From positions 1 through 41,165 of the forward strand of contig JACCXK010000219.1 in the NCBI GenBank assembly GCA_013697055.1: a stretch of 41,165 bases of DNA. Direction: 5' to 3'. Made by a program: the position numbers and the translations under genes. The notes under the pieces were generated by a model, which was not told where the DNA came from, ran no database searches, and worked only from the letters and a program-made list of their open reading frames with translations. Shown in pieces: positions 1-7,446 of this stretch (the stretch's first letter is position 1; each line of letters opens with the position of its first letter). The stretch is from Alphaproteobacteria bacterium. GTDB taxonomy: Bacteria > Pseudomonadota > Alphaproteobacteria > Micropepsales > Micropepsaceae.

Positions 1-148
1 GGCCTCTGTGTGCCGCACAAACAGGCCGCACACGCTTCGAGCGCGTGTTATTGATCGGGACCCGTCTTAGCGCACATGGCCGCACCGACCGAAGGACAGA
101 ACATCAAGAAAGCCCTTGCCAAAGGGGAGCCGTCCACACATGGCGCAA

Positions 149-184
149 AGCGGACGTTCGGGTCGACCGGGGCGAATGTCCGCT
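149..184. repeat. Imperfect inverted repeat (11-bp arms, one G-T pair)
   Basis: AGCGGACGTTC at 149-159 pairs with GAATGTCCGCT at 174-184 across a 14-nt loop. Ten positions pair normally and one is a G-T wobble. No T-tract follows, so it does not look like an intrinsic terminator. It lies downstream of the small minus-strand gene at 215-400. It could be a dispersed intergenic repeat; one copy alone cannot show that. Confidence 0.45.
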
Positions 185-214
185 TCTGGGGTTACCGAAA
201 CCGCCGGGGCCGTT

Positions 215-400
215 TTAGCTCTGATCTTTGTCCTTATTGGCATGATATGCCGCCCAGCCTGGGTGCCGCTGGCGCGCCCACCAGGGGTTACAGGGGTGCT
301 TGGACAGCGGGATCTTGTAGTTGGCGTAGATGTGGCGGCTGTTCTCCAGCGCCTGATCTAGGACTCTCCTGGTACCCTTCCGATAGTTCTTGAAAGACAT
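215..400 (-). CDS. Small basic protein of unknown function (61 aa)
   Basis: Short minus-strand gene. The start at 400 is chosen because a strong ribosome binding site (AAAGGAGAA) sits just upstream; an in-frame ATG at 436 lacks one. The product is basic and aromatic-rich, with a Trp/His-rich C-terminal half (NPWWARQRHPGWAAYH) and an N-terminal stretch that could be helical (RRVLDQALENSRHIYA). There is no signal peptide, membrane segment or family motif I recognise. Three TGTCCTAA boxes precede it at 437-496, so the gene may be locally regulated or may be cargo of a small mobile element whose end carries those boxes. The start is well supported; the function is unknown. Confidence 0.5.
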   Translation of the reverse strand: MSFKNYRKGTRRVLDQALENSRHIYANYKIPLSKHPCNPWWARQRHPGWAAYHANKDKDQS

Positions 401-436
401 GGGGTTCTCCTTTGTTGGAGAGACCCCAATAAGCAC

Positions 437-496
437 TTAGGACACCTGGTCTAGCGACTTAGGACAGTCAAGCGGGTTTTGTTTACAGTTAGGACA
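437..496 (-). repeat. Three direct copies of TTAGGACA upstream of a small gene
   Basis: TTAGGACA occurs exactly at 437-444, 459-466 and 489-496, with start-to-start spacing of 22 and 30 bp. The first two copies extend to ACTTAGGACA. Read on the minus strand they are TGTCCTAA boxes located 37-96 bp before the start codon at 400. They could be operator sites for a regulator, or transposase-binding repeats at the end of an insertion sequence. The sequence alone does not decide. Confidence 0.5.
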
Positions 497-535
497 GCAC
501 CCAAGGGCCCGGGTGGTGCCGTCCAAGGCGCTGGA

Positions 536-973
536 TCAGTCGTTTCTACGACGTTCGTCCCTGCGGTCCTGGCGGTCCTGCCGGTCATGCATGGCTTCCA
601 TGTCCGCACGATCCAGGTCGCGGGTCTGCAATTGCACGCTCTGGATGATGCACTGGTTAGGGCCGACAGGATCGTTCATCAAGACTTCATCGCCCCGTTC
701 GATGCAGGACAGGGTGCCGACGCCGCGGCTCTTGAAGGCCAAGCCGAACTGATGCTGCAGGTTGTAGCAGCGCCCCATGAAATTGAGCCGGAAGCGCTGG
801 CGGGAAAGATCGGTAACGACCAGCGAGCGATTCCCCGGCACCACCTGATAGTCATAGATGTTGCGCTGGCGCAGGCATGGCGCTTCGCGCCTGTCTTGCT
901 CACGATAGGGCTGGGCGATGGTCGGTACGGCGACGCACACAAGCGCGGCGGCGAGAACAAGGGAACGGAACAT
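536..973 (-). CDS. Secreted DUF6491-like protein
   Basis: Predicted 145-residue exported protein. The start at 973 is chosen over upstream in-frame codons because a clear AGGAGAG site precedes it and a typical Sec signal peptide follows (MFRSLVLAAALVCVAVPTIA). The mature part has a Cys early (APCLRQRNI), a central strand-rich region (FRLNFMGRCYNLQ) and a later Cys-Ile-Glu-Arg-Gly-Asp motif. This pattern fits the small periplasmic DUF6491 family, whose function is unknown. The C-terminus is a charged Arg/Asp-rich tail (RQDRQDRRDERRRND), probably disordered. It is a single minus-strand gene divergent from the gene at 1133. Family call from pattern recognition. Confidence 0.7.
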   Translation of the reverse strand: MFRSLVLAAALVCVAVPTIAQPYREQDRREAPCLRQRNIYDYQVVPGNRSLVVTDLSRQRFRLNFMGRCYNLQHQFGLAFKSRGVGTLSCIERGDEVLMNDPVGPNQCIIQSVQLQTRDLDRADMEAMHDRQDRQDRRDERRRND

Positions 974-1132
974 CTGAACTCTCCTGGCTGCCCTCCAGAT
1001 ACTATACGCGCGAGGGGCCCGCTGGATCAGGGTTATCATATGTGAAGGTGCGATGGAGCAAAGTTGGTACTCCTGGCGCGCAATCCAAATTATCAAGCGG
1101 CGCGTATTGATGATCCAGACAGGAGTGCATCC

Positions 1133-1453
1133 ATGAAAATCCTTCTCGCCGCCGTCATCAGTTCCTGCATTCTCACGCCGGCATTCGCGGGAGAAGAACG
1201 CAGCCCGATCGTGTGGAACGCCATGGAGAATGAAGTCGCGGTCATCAAGGGAGGATCGGAGCGGTTCGGGCCCAACTATGTCGTCATTCAGCCGACGCAA
1301 AAGTTCCTCGATCTGGGCCGGTACGAGGTGGTTATTCCCGCTGCTGCGCTTCAGCCCCGGGCAAGAGGTGGCTGGTATTCGGCCGTCTCCAATGACGACA
1401 TCCCGTATCTGCTCCCCGAAGTGCCCCAGTACTTTCAGCCGAGCGGCAAGTAA
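1133..1453 (+). CDS. Small secreted protein, unknown function (106 aa)
   Basis: Starts at the ATG at 1133 behind CAGGAGT. Residues 1-19 form a signal peptide (MKILLAAVISSCILTPAFA). The mature protein is about 87 residues, has no cysteines, and holds short beta-type stretches (NYVVIQPTQKFLDLGRYEVVIP) and a Gly/Trp/Tyr turn (RGGWYSAVS). I do not recognise a family. It ends eight bases before the small HTH gene at 1461, so the two are probably cotranscribed. Confidence 0.6.
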   Translation: MKILLAAVISSCILTPAFAGEERSPIVWNAMENEVAVIKGGSERFGPNYVVIQPTQKFLDLGRYEVVIPAAALQPRARGGWYSAVSNDDIPYLLPEVPQYFQPSGK

Positions 1454-1460
1454 CGCGACA

Positions 1461-1682
1461 ATGTCTCTTGTGACGCGACGCAAACACGGCGCGATAAAGT
1501 CGGCGCGCAATCGCGCGATGATGGCCGCCTTCGAGGGAGGCGCGTCAATTTCCAAGCTGATGGTAGACTATGGTCTGGGCGAAAAACGCATAAGGGCCAT
1601 ACTCGCGGACGAAAGAAACAGGCGCCGGAACAGCCCCGATCCTTTTTACCGCACCATGCGCGCGGGCGCGCAGGCCGACTAG
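1461..1682 (+). CDS. Small helix-turn-helix-like protein (73 aa)
   Basis: ATG at 1461, eight bases after the preceding gene. The N-terminus is very basic (VTRRKHGAIKSARNRAMM). It is followed by a helix-turn-helix-like segment (GGASISKLMVDYGLGEKRIR) in the style of small resolvase or sigma-region-4 HTHs, then a basic tail (DERNRRRN). There is no signal peptide, so it is probably cytoplasmic and DNA binding. The start has only a weak ribosome binding site, consistent with coupling to the upstream gene. Function and targets are not evident. Confidence 0.5.
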   Translation: MSLVTRRKHGAIKSARNRAMMAAFEGGASISKLMVDYGLGEKRIRAILADERNRRRNSPDPFYRTMRAGAQAD

Positions 1683-1750
1683 GGCGTGCTTGGAAGCCTT
1701 GGCAGCCTTGGTCTATACTGACGTGAGCAGGTTTCACCGTGGAGAGACAG

Positions 1751-2137
1751 ATGCGGCGTACCCTTCCCGGCATCATTTTTTGCGGTCTTCTGGGGTTTTG
1801 CTTGCCGGCCGCCGCGCAATCGCCAGCGCATTCCTATGTGGTGACGGTGGATTTCGGCACCGCGCCGGAAAATTTCGAGCGCTTCAAGGTCATGATGGCC
1901 GAGAACGCCAAGGCCTCGGTCGCCAACGAAGCCGGCTGCCAGCAATTCAATGTCTATGAGCTGGCCACCACGCCGAACCATCTGTTCCTCTACGAAGTCT
2001 ATGACGACGAGGCGGCGTTCCAGCAGCACCTGGCCGCGGCGCATTACAAGCACTTCAAGGACACCTCGGACCCGATCATCACCTCGCGCGGCGGCACGCG
2101 CGGGATTATGCTGGTGGCGTACCGGAAGCCTTCCTGA
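1751..2137 (+). CDS. Exported antibiotic-biosynthesis-monooxygenase (ABM) domain protein
   Basis: A 128-residue protein. The ATG at 1751 is preceded by GGAGAGAC at 1741; the GTG at 1739 is less well placed. Residues 1-22 are a signal peptide (cleavage near PAAAQ). The mature chain is a single ferredoxin-like ABM/YgiN-type domain, with the characteristic features ENFERFKVMMAENAKAS, EAGCQQFNVYE, LYEVYDDEAAFQQHL and a His-rich segment (AAHYKHFKDT). Family members act on quinones or polyketide aromatics or serve as small heme/quinone oxygenases; the substrate cannot be told here. The signal peptide is less usual, since most ABM proteins are cytoplasmic. It is 11 bases upstream of, and likely cotranscribed with, the gene at 2149. 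Confidence 0.8.
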   Translation: MRRTLPGIIFCGLLGFCLPAAAQSPAHSYVVTVDFGTAPENFERFKVMMAENAKASVANEAGCQQFNVYELATTPNHLFLYEVYDDEAAFQQHLAAAHYKHFKDTSDPIITSRGGTRGIMLVAYRKPS

Positions 2138-2148
2138 GGAGTGATTGC

Positions 2149-2613
2149 ATGATGCGGAGTTTGCCCGGCATCGCCGGCGGCGCGTTCCTGATTTTGGGCA
2201 TGGCTCTGGCGCGCGCGGAACCCGCGCCCAGCGGCGCAGCAGATCCCGAAGCCATCACCTGCAACGCGCCGGAACTGGTGGCTGCCTCCAAGGAACGCGG
2301 CTGGCCTGTCTGCGTGCAGAACGACATGGTGGGCACGTCGCTTGCGAACGCGCCCGTAATGGACCGGCCCAGCGGCGAAGGCGATCCCGGCGCCATCACC
2401 TGCCGCGCCCGTCAGGAACTGACGGGAACGCGCGTGATGGGTCCGGAAACCTGCGCCTATAACAGCTTCTGGGCCAAGCTGGCGGTGGATGGCTGTGTGT
2501 TGAGCCCGGGCAGCCGTACAATTTTGCGTCTGGGAACCACAAAGGTCCTCAGGCCCTTGGCATGTGCACACATCCAGGGCCGCAACGGCACGATGCCGCC
2601 CACTTTCTTCTGA
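2149..2613 (+). CDS. Secreted protein with two Cys-containing repeats (unknown function)
   Basis: 154 residues, started at the ATG at 2149 behind GAGGAGTG (the next codon is also ATG). A signal peptide covers roughly residues 1-24. Two similar units follow, each starting DPxAITC and containing a second Cys about 20-25 residues later (DPEAITCNAPEL ... VCVQN; DPGAITCRARQEL ... TCAYN). This suggests a tandemly duplicated, disulfide-linked mini-domain. The second unit resembles short secreted proteins common in proteobacteria that carry a CR...TGTR...C pattern; none has a known role. The extra tail after the second unit carries two more Cys. Downstream of and probably in an operon with the ABM gene. 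Confidence 0.6.
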   Translation: MMRSLPGIAGGAFLILGMALARAEPAPSGAADPEAITCNAPELVAASKERGWPVCVQNDMVGTSLANAPVMDRPSGEGDPGAITCRARQELTGTRVMGPETCAYNSFWAKLAVDGCVLSPGSRTILRLGTTKVLRPLACAHIQGRNGTMPPTFF

Positions 2614-2723
2614 AAAGTACAGTGGGCTTGCCGAAAAACGGCGTATTTTCAGGACGATGGACGGAGGTGGGGGAGCCCGCTACAAGGGGCGCTTGCCGCC
2701 TTGCGGACTGTCTGGAGAATTTC

Positions 2724-3002
2724 ATGCGTATCGTTGTGGCCGCCGTGCTGGCCGCCAGCCTTCTGGCCACTGGCGCTTTTGCGCAAACCCTCGCGCCCGG
2801 CCGCCCGGCCGGCGTGCATCCGGCGCGCATGACCGCAAACCAGACCGCGCTGATGCTGGGCACCGGCGCGGTGATCATGGCCGGCGTCGGCATCCTGATC
2901 TCGGGCGACAGTTCGGCGATCGGCACCCTGGTGATCAACAGCCAGAACAATGTCGTGGCCCCGCCGGTGAGTACCGTGGTGTCCACCTCGACGACCAGCT
3001 GA
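2724..3002 (+). CDS. Small exported/membrane protein with PAGVH motif
   Basis: 92 residues from the ATG at 2724 (TGGAGAAT just upstream). A signal peptide (MRIVVAAVLAASLLATGAFA) is followed by the short motif LAPGRPAGVHPA, then a Gly/Ala-rich hydrophobic segment long enough to span a membrane (ALMLGTGAVIMAGVGILISG), then a Val/Ser/Thr-rich tail. The gene at 18955 encodes the same layout with the motif LPAGKPAGVHQA, so the two are paralogues in one window. The family function is unknown to me. A likely cell-envelope protein. Confidence 0.6.
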   Translation: MRIVVAAVLAASLLATGAFAQTLAPGRPAGVHPARMTANQTALMLGTGAVIMAGVGILISGDSSAIGTLVINSQNNVVAPPVSTVVSTSTTS

Positions 3003-3060
3003 TCAGTACTGCCAGCCCTTGGTGTCTTGACCGCGAAGTTGCGGAACGCCGTAGGCGCGG
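3003..3060 (-). pseudogene. Decayed 3' end of a LysR-type regulator gene
   Basis: Read on the minus strand, this stretch matches the last codons of the intact LysR gene at 3245-4141. One frame gives AFRNFAVK and, after a one-base deletion, another gives TKGWQY followed by a stop. The intact gene ends AFRDFAVKSSKDWQY. Similarity fades beyond about 3055. It is best read as a relic of a second, deleted LysR copy. It begins directly after the stop codon of the plus-strand gene at 2724. Confidence 0.55.
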
Positions 3061-3071
3061 TCCTTTGGCCT

Positions 3072-3108
3072 AGCTTTTCTTTGCGAGCGCAGCGAGCTTA
3101 GAAAAGCT
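3072..3108. repeat. Perfect 9-bp inverted repeat in the gap between 3003 and 3244
   Basis: AGCTTTTCT at 3072-3080 pairs with AGAAAAGCT at 3100-3108 across a 19-nt loop containing GCGAGCGCAGCGAGC. There is no U-run on either side. It could limit read-through between the plus-strand gene ending at 3002 and the minus-strand LysR gene, but it is not a canonical terminator. The remaining 3109-3244 stretch is GC-rich and I see no gene in it. Confidence 0.35.
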
Positions 3109-3186
3109 GGCCCCGCTTCGAGCCCGCATGGCGGGCGAGGGCGGTAGCGGGTTCGTCGCGTCCATACGCTGCCGCTATGGACCGCT

Positions 3187-3204
3187 CGTGTACGTTTGTA
3201 CACG
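3187..3204. repeat. Perfect hairpin CGTGTAC-GTTT-GTACACG
   Basis: A 7-bp perfect stem with a 4-nt loop, 40 bp beyond the stop codon of the minus-strand LysR gene. No T-tract follows in either direction. It could be an mRNA 3'-end stabiliser or a regulator site. Single copy in this window. Confidence 0.3.
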
Positions 3205-3244
3205 TCGCTAGGCGCTCCTGCTCACGCCACAAAATGCCGCGCGC

Positions 3245-4141
3245 CTAATATTGCCAATCTTTAGAAGATTTCACGGCAAAGTCGCGGAACGCCGCCACGC
3301 GCTTGGACTGGCGCAAGGCGTCGGCATAGACCAGGTGCACATCAAAGCCTAAGGGAGCGACTTCGGGCATCACCCGTTCCAGCGCCGGATGCTGGGCGGC
3401 CAGATAGTCCGGCACCACGCCGATCCCCAGCCCGGCTTCCACCGCCTGCAAGATACCGGTCATGTTGTTGATGCGGATGACGCGGCCCTTGCCGCCCGGC
3501 TTGGCGTTTTTCTTGAACGCCTCCAGCAGCCAGTTGATGTCGCGGATTTCCGGCACCGCCGTCTCGCCATAGACGATGATGGAATGGTCGGAAATCTCGT
3601 CCAGCGACTTGGGCGCAGGATGCTCCTTCAGGTACGATTTTGCGGCGTACATATGGTAATGGACGGTGAAGAGCTTGCGCTGGATCAGATCGGCCTGCAC
3701 GGGCGCGCGCATGCGGATTGCGAGGTCCGCCTCGCGCTGGGCCAGATCCAGTTCCTTGTCGTCCATCACCAGATGCACTTCGACTTCGGGATATTGCGCC
3801 AGGAAAGCGCCCAGCCGCGGCAGCAGCCAATAGGCGCCGATGCCGTGGCTGGCGGTGATCTTCAGCGCCCCGCGCGGGCTCTCATGGACATTCTTGAGGG
3901 CTTCTTCGGCAGCTGCCAGCCGTCCCAGCACGTCGGTGACGGCGGTGAACAGGAGCTCGCCCTCGTCGGTGAGGGTGAGGCCCCGGGCATGGCGCTGGAA
4001 CAGCGGGGTGGAGATTTCCTCCTCCAGCGCGCTGATCTGGCGGCTGACCGCCGATTGCGACAGGCCCAGGCTCTGGCCGGCATGGGTGAAGCTTCCGGCC
4101 GATGCAACGGCGTGGAAGATGCGAAGCTTGTCCCAGTCCAT
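3245..4141 (-). CDS. LysR-family transcriptional regulator
   Basis: 298 residues, normal LTTR length. The N-terminal winged helix-turn-helix is clear: DWDKLRIFHAVASAGSFTHA, then SLGLSQSAVSRQISALEEE and the wing ARGLTLTDEGELLF. Residues from about 90 form the two-lobed inducer-binding domain (ALKITASHGIGAYWLLPRL, GLGIGVVPDYL). The protein binds DNA in the cytoplasm as a tetramer; its inducer is unknown. It follows trxB on the same strand with a 23-bp gap, so it is probably cotranscribed with it rather than divergent from its target as LTTR genes often are. The start at 4141 has a weak GGGGTAAG site. A decayed second copy of its tail lies at 3003-3060. Confidence 0.93.
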   Translation of the reverse strand: MDWDKLRIFHAVASAGSFTHAGQSLGLSQSAVSRQISALEEEISTPLFQRHARGLTLTDEGELLFTAVTDVLGRLAAAEEALKNVHESPRGALKITASHGIGAYWLLPRLGAFLAQYPEVEVHLVMDDKELDLAQREADLAIRMRAPVQADLIQRKLFTVHYHMYAAKSYLKEHPAPKSLDEISDHSIIVYGETAVPEIRDINWLLEAFKKNAKPGGKGRVIRINNMTGILQAVEAGLGIGVVPDYLAAQHPALERVMPEVAPLGFDVHLVYADALRQSKRVAAFRDFAVKSSKDWQY

Positions 4142-4164
4142 TTTCTTACCCCCTCTGCCTGTAT

Positions 4165-5139
4165 CTAGGCCGACAATGGCAAATCCCCGGTATGCGATCC
4201 GGCGAGAAAGCGTTCGGCTTCCAGCGCCGCCATGCAGCCCATGCCCGCCGCCGTCACGGCCTGGCGGAACACTTTGTCCTTGACGTCGCCGGCGGCGAAC
4301 ACGCCCGCCACGCTGGTATGGGTGGAGTCCGGCGCGGTCTTGATATAGCCGTCCCCGTCCATCTCGAGCTGGCCGTGGAACAGGCTGGTGGCCGGCGAAT
4401 GGCCGATGGCGATGAACAGGCCATGGACCGCCTGTTCGTGCACCGAGCCGGTGACAGTGTTGCGCAAGCGCACGCCGGTGACGCCTTTGGGCTCAGCGGT
4501 GCCCAGCACTTCGGCGATTTCGGTGTCGTAGAGGATGTCGATCTTCTTGTTGGCATTCAGCCGCGCCTGGTTGGTCTTGTCGGCGCGCAGGAAGTCGCGG
4601 CGATGCACCAGGGTGACCTTGTCGGCGAAGTTGGTGAGAAACAGCGCCTCTTCGACCGCGGTGTTGCCGCCGCCGACCACCGCGACATCCTTGCCGCGAT
4701 AGAAGAAACCATCGCAGGTAGCGCAGGCCGAGACGCCAAAGCCCTGGAACTGGCCTTCGCTGGGAAGGCCCAGCCAGTTGGCGCTGGCGCCGGTGGCGAT
4801 CACCAGCGTGTCGGCGGTGTAGACGTCGCCGCTGTCGCCGAGCAGCGTGAAGGGACGCCGCGACAGATCGACCTTGGCGATGGTGTCGGTGACGAAGTTG
4901 GTGCCCAGGGCTTTGGCCTGTTCCTGCATCTGGTCCATCAGCCAGGGGCCCTGGATGGCCTCGGCATACCCGGGATAATTCTCCACCTCGGTGGTGATGG
5001 TGAGCTGGCCGCCCGGCTGGATGCCGGCGATCAGGGTGGGCTCCAGCATGGCGCGCGCCGCATAGATGGCGGCGGTGCAGCCTGCGGGACCGCTGCCGAG
5101 GATGATGATTTTGGAGTGTTTGGCGGTGTTGGCGGTCAT
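4165..5139 (-). CDS. trxB: Thioredoxin-disulfide reductase
   Basis: 324-residue cytoplasmic flavoenzyme that passes electrons from NADPH through FAD to thioredoxin. The FAD-binding motif GSGPAG lies near residues 15-20. The redox pair is C139-A-T-C142 in CATCDGFF, as in the E. coli type enzyme (C135/C138). The NADPH-binding [10 protein letters not shown] follows, and the second FAD motif near the end reads [20 protein letters not shown]. Length and order of motifs match the bacterial low-Mr class. It is the first gene of a minus-strand pair with the LysR gene and is divergent from the Lrp-type regulator at 5360; the 220-bp space between them should hold both promoters. Confidence 0.96.
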   Translation of the reverse strand: MTANTAKHSKIIILGSGPAGCTAAIYAARAMLEPTLIAGIQPGGQLTITTEVENYPGYAEAIQGPWLMDQMQEQAKALGTNFVTDTIAKVDLSRRPFTLLGDSGDVYTADTLVIATGASANWLGLPSEGQFQGFGVSACATCDGFFYRGKDVAVVGGGNTAVEEALFLTNFADKVTLVHRRDFLRADKTNQARLNANKKIDILYDTEIAEVLGTAEPKGVTGVRLRNTVTGSVHEQAVHGLFIAIGHSPATSLFHGQLEMDGDGYIKTAPDSTHTSVAGVFAAGDVKDKVFRQAVTAAGMGCMAALEAERFLAGSHTGDLPLSA

Positions 5140-5359
5140 GGTCGGTCTTCAGGTTGGCTTTGCGGCATTCGCGGGTCTGGCCATGTCATATCGTAATGGC
5201 AAGGCGCGTCGTCAAGACCGGTAGAAACCCTAGCCGGTGCATAAGGTTATAAGGACCCATTCGGACGCAAACTTCTGGCCGTTACATCCCGATTCGAGAA
5301 ACATTATTGCGCGGCCGCCCACCGCGCGTTATAGCACCCAGCCCAATATCAGGATTGCC

Positions 5360-5839
5360 GTGGACACCCGCAAACTGGACTCTATTGACCTGCGCATCCT
5401 GTCCGAGCTGCAGGCCGACGGGCGCATCACCAATGTCGAGCTGTCGCGCCGCGCCAGAATCACCGCGCCGCCCTGCCTGCGCCGCATCCGCGCGCTGGAG
5501 AAGGCCGGCTTCATCAAGGGCTATCACGCCGAGCTGGACGGCAAGGCGCTGGGGTTTGAAGTCACCGGTTTCGTCTTTGTCGGACTGGCCAGCCAGAAGG
5601 ATGGCGACCTCAAGCATTTCGAGGAAAGCGCGCGGCGCTGGCCGGAAGTGCGCGAATGCCACATGCTGTCGGGCGAAGTGGATTTCATCCTCAAATGCGT
5701 GGCGCGCGACCTGTCGGCGTTCCAGAGCTTCATCACCGACACCGTCACCGCCGAGAAGAATGTCGCCTCCGTGAAAAGTTCGCTGGTGATCCATGCCTCC
5801 AAGCAGGAGCCGGGTTATCCCTTGGTGGTGCCCGCTTAA
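5360..5839 (+). CDS. Lrp/AsnC-family transcriptional regulator
   Basis: The start is placed at the GTG at 5360, preceded by CAGGA. This gives 159 residues, the usual Lrp length; an earlier in-frame start at 5237 would add about 41 residues with no family match. The N-terminal HTH reads LDSIDLRILSELQADGRITN followed by VELSRRARITAPPCLRRIRA. The C-terminal RAM domain contains GKALGFEVTGFVFVGL and VRECHMLSGEVDFILKCVA, where amino-acid effectors usually bind. It is divergent from trxB-LysR and may regulate across that intergenic region. Its own effector is not determinable. Confidence 0.9.
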   Translation: MDTRKLDSIDLRILSELQADGRITNVELSRRARITAPPCLRRIRALEKAGFIKGYHAELDGKALGFEVTGFVFVGLASQKDGDLKHFEESARRWPEVRECHMLSGEVDFILKCVARDLSAFQSFITDTVTAEKNVASVKSSLVIHASKQEPGYPLVVPA

Positions 5840-5930
5840 AAGGCAGGCTTTCATGGCCAAGGGCCCTTCTGCGATGCGGCGGAAATGGGCTAGGCTGGCG
5901 CAACAAACGATAATGGGGAGTGGGAAGAAG

Positions 5931-6695
5931 ATGAAGCAATCAACAAGTCTGTTGCTGGCGGGTGCGGCGCTTCTGGCCTCGACCGCGTTGGTGTTCGCCG
6001 CTGCGACGGCGAAGATGAAGGCGGCCGTTGCAGACGCAGGCCGTCCCGCCGCCGACACGGCGCGCGACGAGAACCGCAAGCCGGCCGACATGCTGGCCTT
6101 TGCCGGCATCGGGCCAGGCAAGGTGGTGGTCGACATGCTGCCGGGCGGCGGCTACTTCACCCGCATCTTCGCGCACGCGGTGGAGCCGGGCGGCCGGGTC
6201 TATGCCTATTTCGGCAGCCAGTATGACGCGCGCCTGAAGGGCCAGGGCAAGGATCCGGACAACCAGTTCGCCGACCTGAAAGCGACTTACAAGAATCTGG
6301 GCGTGATCCACGGCCCGCTGCCGCAGTTTGTCACCCCAGAGCCGGTGGATGTGGTGTGGACCTCGCAGAATTATCACGACATGCACAACAAGCAGTATGC
6401 GATGGACGTGAATGAGGTGAACAAGGCGATCTTCAAGTCGCTGAAGCCGGGCGGCTATTACGTCATCATCGACCACAAGGCGGCCGACAGCGCCGGCGAC
6501 GACGTCACCGAGGCCCTGCACCGCATCAAGGAAGATACCGTCAAGAAGGAAGTGGAAGCCGCCGGCTTCAAGCTGGTGGGCGAGGGCCATGACCTGGTGG
6601 TCGCCAGCGACGACGGCACCAAGCGGGTGTTCGAGGCCGATGTGAAGGGCAAGACCAACCAGTTCATGCTCAAGTTCCAGAAGCCGCGTCGTTGA
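5931..6695 (+). CDS. Exported class I SAM-dependent methyltransferase-like protein
   Basis: 254 residues from the ATG at 5931 (GGGAG and GGAAGAAG upstream). The N-terminus is a Sec signal peptide (SLLLAGAALLASTALVFAAA). The rest is a methyltransferase fold: motif I VVVDMLPGGGYFTRIFAHAV, a VYAYFGSQYD acidic-loop equivalent, VDVVWTSQNYHDMHN and a GGYYVIIDHKA strand. Such COG4798-type predicted methyltransferases with signal peptides are frequent in proteobacteria but none has an established substrate, and how SAM would reach the periplasm is unclear. The stop codon overlaps the TTG start of the next gene, so the two are translationally coupled. Confidence 0.8.
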   Translation: MKQSTSLLLAGAALLASTALVFAAATAKMKAAVADAGRPAADTARDENRKPADMLAFAGIGPGKVVVDMLPGGGYFTRIFAHAVEPGGRVYAYFGSQYDARLKGQGKDPDNQFADLKATYKNLGVIHGPLPQFVTPEPVDVVWTSQNYHDMHNKQYAMDVNEVNKAIFKSLKPGGYYVIIDHKAADSAGDDVTEALHRIKEDTVKKEVEAAGFKLVGEGHDLVVASDDGTKRVFEADVKGKTNQFMLKFQKPRR

Positions 6696-7420
6696 TCCAG
6701 CGTTTTGGTTTTTCGCTTGCCTGCGCCGCGGTTCTTGCCGCGGCGCAAGTTTTTCCGGCCTTTGCCCAGCCTGTGCAGCGGCTGAAGGCCAAGCTCACCG
6801 CTTTTGACGGACAGGCGATGACCCTGGAGCCGGACGCCAAGTCCGGGCTCAAGGAGCCGCTCACGGTCTTTATCACGCCGACCACTCGCTATGTCGGCTC
6901 CAGCCGCGCCCAGTTCGCGGCCATCAACGCCGGCGACTATGTCGGGGCGGCGGTGACGGAAGGGCGCGGTGGCACATTGCGCAGCAAGGATGTCTTTGTT
7001 TATGCCCCGGCCTTGCGCGGCAGCGGGGAGGGGCGTTTTCCCGACGGCGAGCGGCTGCTGGTCAACGGCACTGTCACGGCCGTGCAGCCCACCTCCGCGG
7101 ACGACAAGAATGACGGCACCCTGACCCTGCATTATCGCGGTGCGGTGCTGAACGGGCTGGGGCAGGGCCGCACCGTTTGCGAGGGCAGGGCCGCACCGCC
7201 CGCCTATGCCAGCCCGCTGGCCTGCGCCGCCGACGCCACCATCCAGGTGCTGCCGGGTGCCCAGATTACCGCCTTGGCGGTGGGAGACAAAAGCCTGCTG
7301 CTGCCGGGCAGCCCGGTGACGGTGGCGATGAACCGGACGGCCGATGGCAAGACCATTGCCGCCGGGGTCACGGTTGAGCCGCCGCCGCCACCCTTGGAAA
7401 AACCGCAATCGCCCAATTAA
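6692..7420 (+). CDS. Secreted protein of unknown function, possible DUF5666-like repeats
   Basis: 242 residues starting at a TTG that overlaps the upstream stop codon by four bases. A signal peptide covers residues 1-25 (cleavage near PAFAQ). The mature chain is beta-rich with repeated OB-like units, each with a FDGQAMTLEPD or VNGTVTAVQP style strand and a T-x-Y/V-x-x-G turn. These resemble DUF5666-type periplasmic domains, though I cannot assign it firmly. One Cys pair (TVCEGR, LACAAD) could form a disulfide. The C-terminus is Pro-rich (EPPPPPLEKPQ). It sits between the exported methyltransferase and the M13 peptidase, 26 bp before the latter. Confidence 0.65.
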   Translation: MIQRFGFSLACAAVLAAAQVFPAFAQPVQRLKAKLTAFDGQAMTLEPDAKSGLKEPLTVFITPTTRYVGSSRAQFAAINAGDYVGAAVTEGRGGTLRSKDVFVYAPALRGSGEGRFPDGERLLVNGTVTAVQPTSADDKNDGTLTLHYRGAVLNGLGQGRTVCEGRAAPPAYASPLACAADATIQVLPGAQITALAVGDKSLLLPGSPVTVAMNRTADGKTIAAGVTVEPPPPPLEKPQSPN

Positions 7421-7446
7421 GCTTCCCCATTCTTCGGAGAATTGCC

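Noticed and set aside
76-393. Plus-strand frame of 105 codons over the small minus-strand gene
   Set aside because: No ribosome binding site and no family pattern; it overlaps the better supported gene at 215-400.
1-500. An insertion sequence at the window start
   Set aside because: The repeated boxes are suggestive, but no transposase gene or pair of terminal repeats is visible in the window.
479-1045. Plus-strand frame of 188 codons over the DUF6491-like gene
   Set aside because: It is antisense to a gene with a signal peptide and a strong ribosome binding site, and no protein features are seen.
974-1555. N-terminal extension of the DUF6491-like gene to 1555
   Set aside because: It would bury the signal peptide and overlap two plus-strand genes; the AGGAGAG site supports the start at 973.
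5237-5359. N-terminal extension of the Lrp-type regulator
   Set aside because: The 41 extra residues have no Lrp counterpart, and the GTG at 5360 has a ribosome binding site and gives the normal length.
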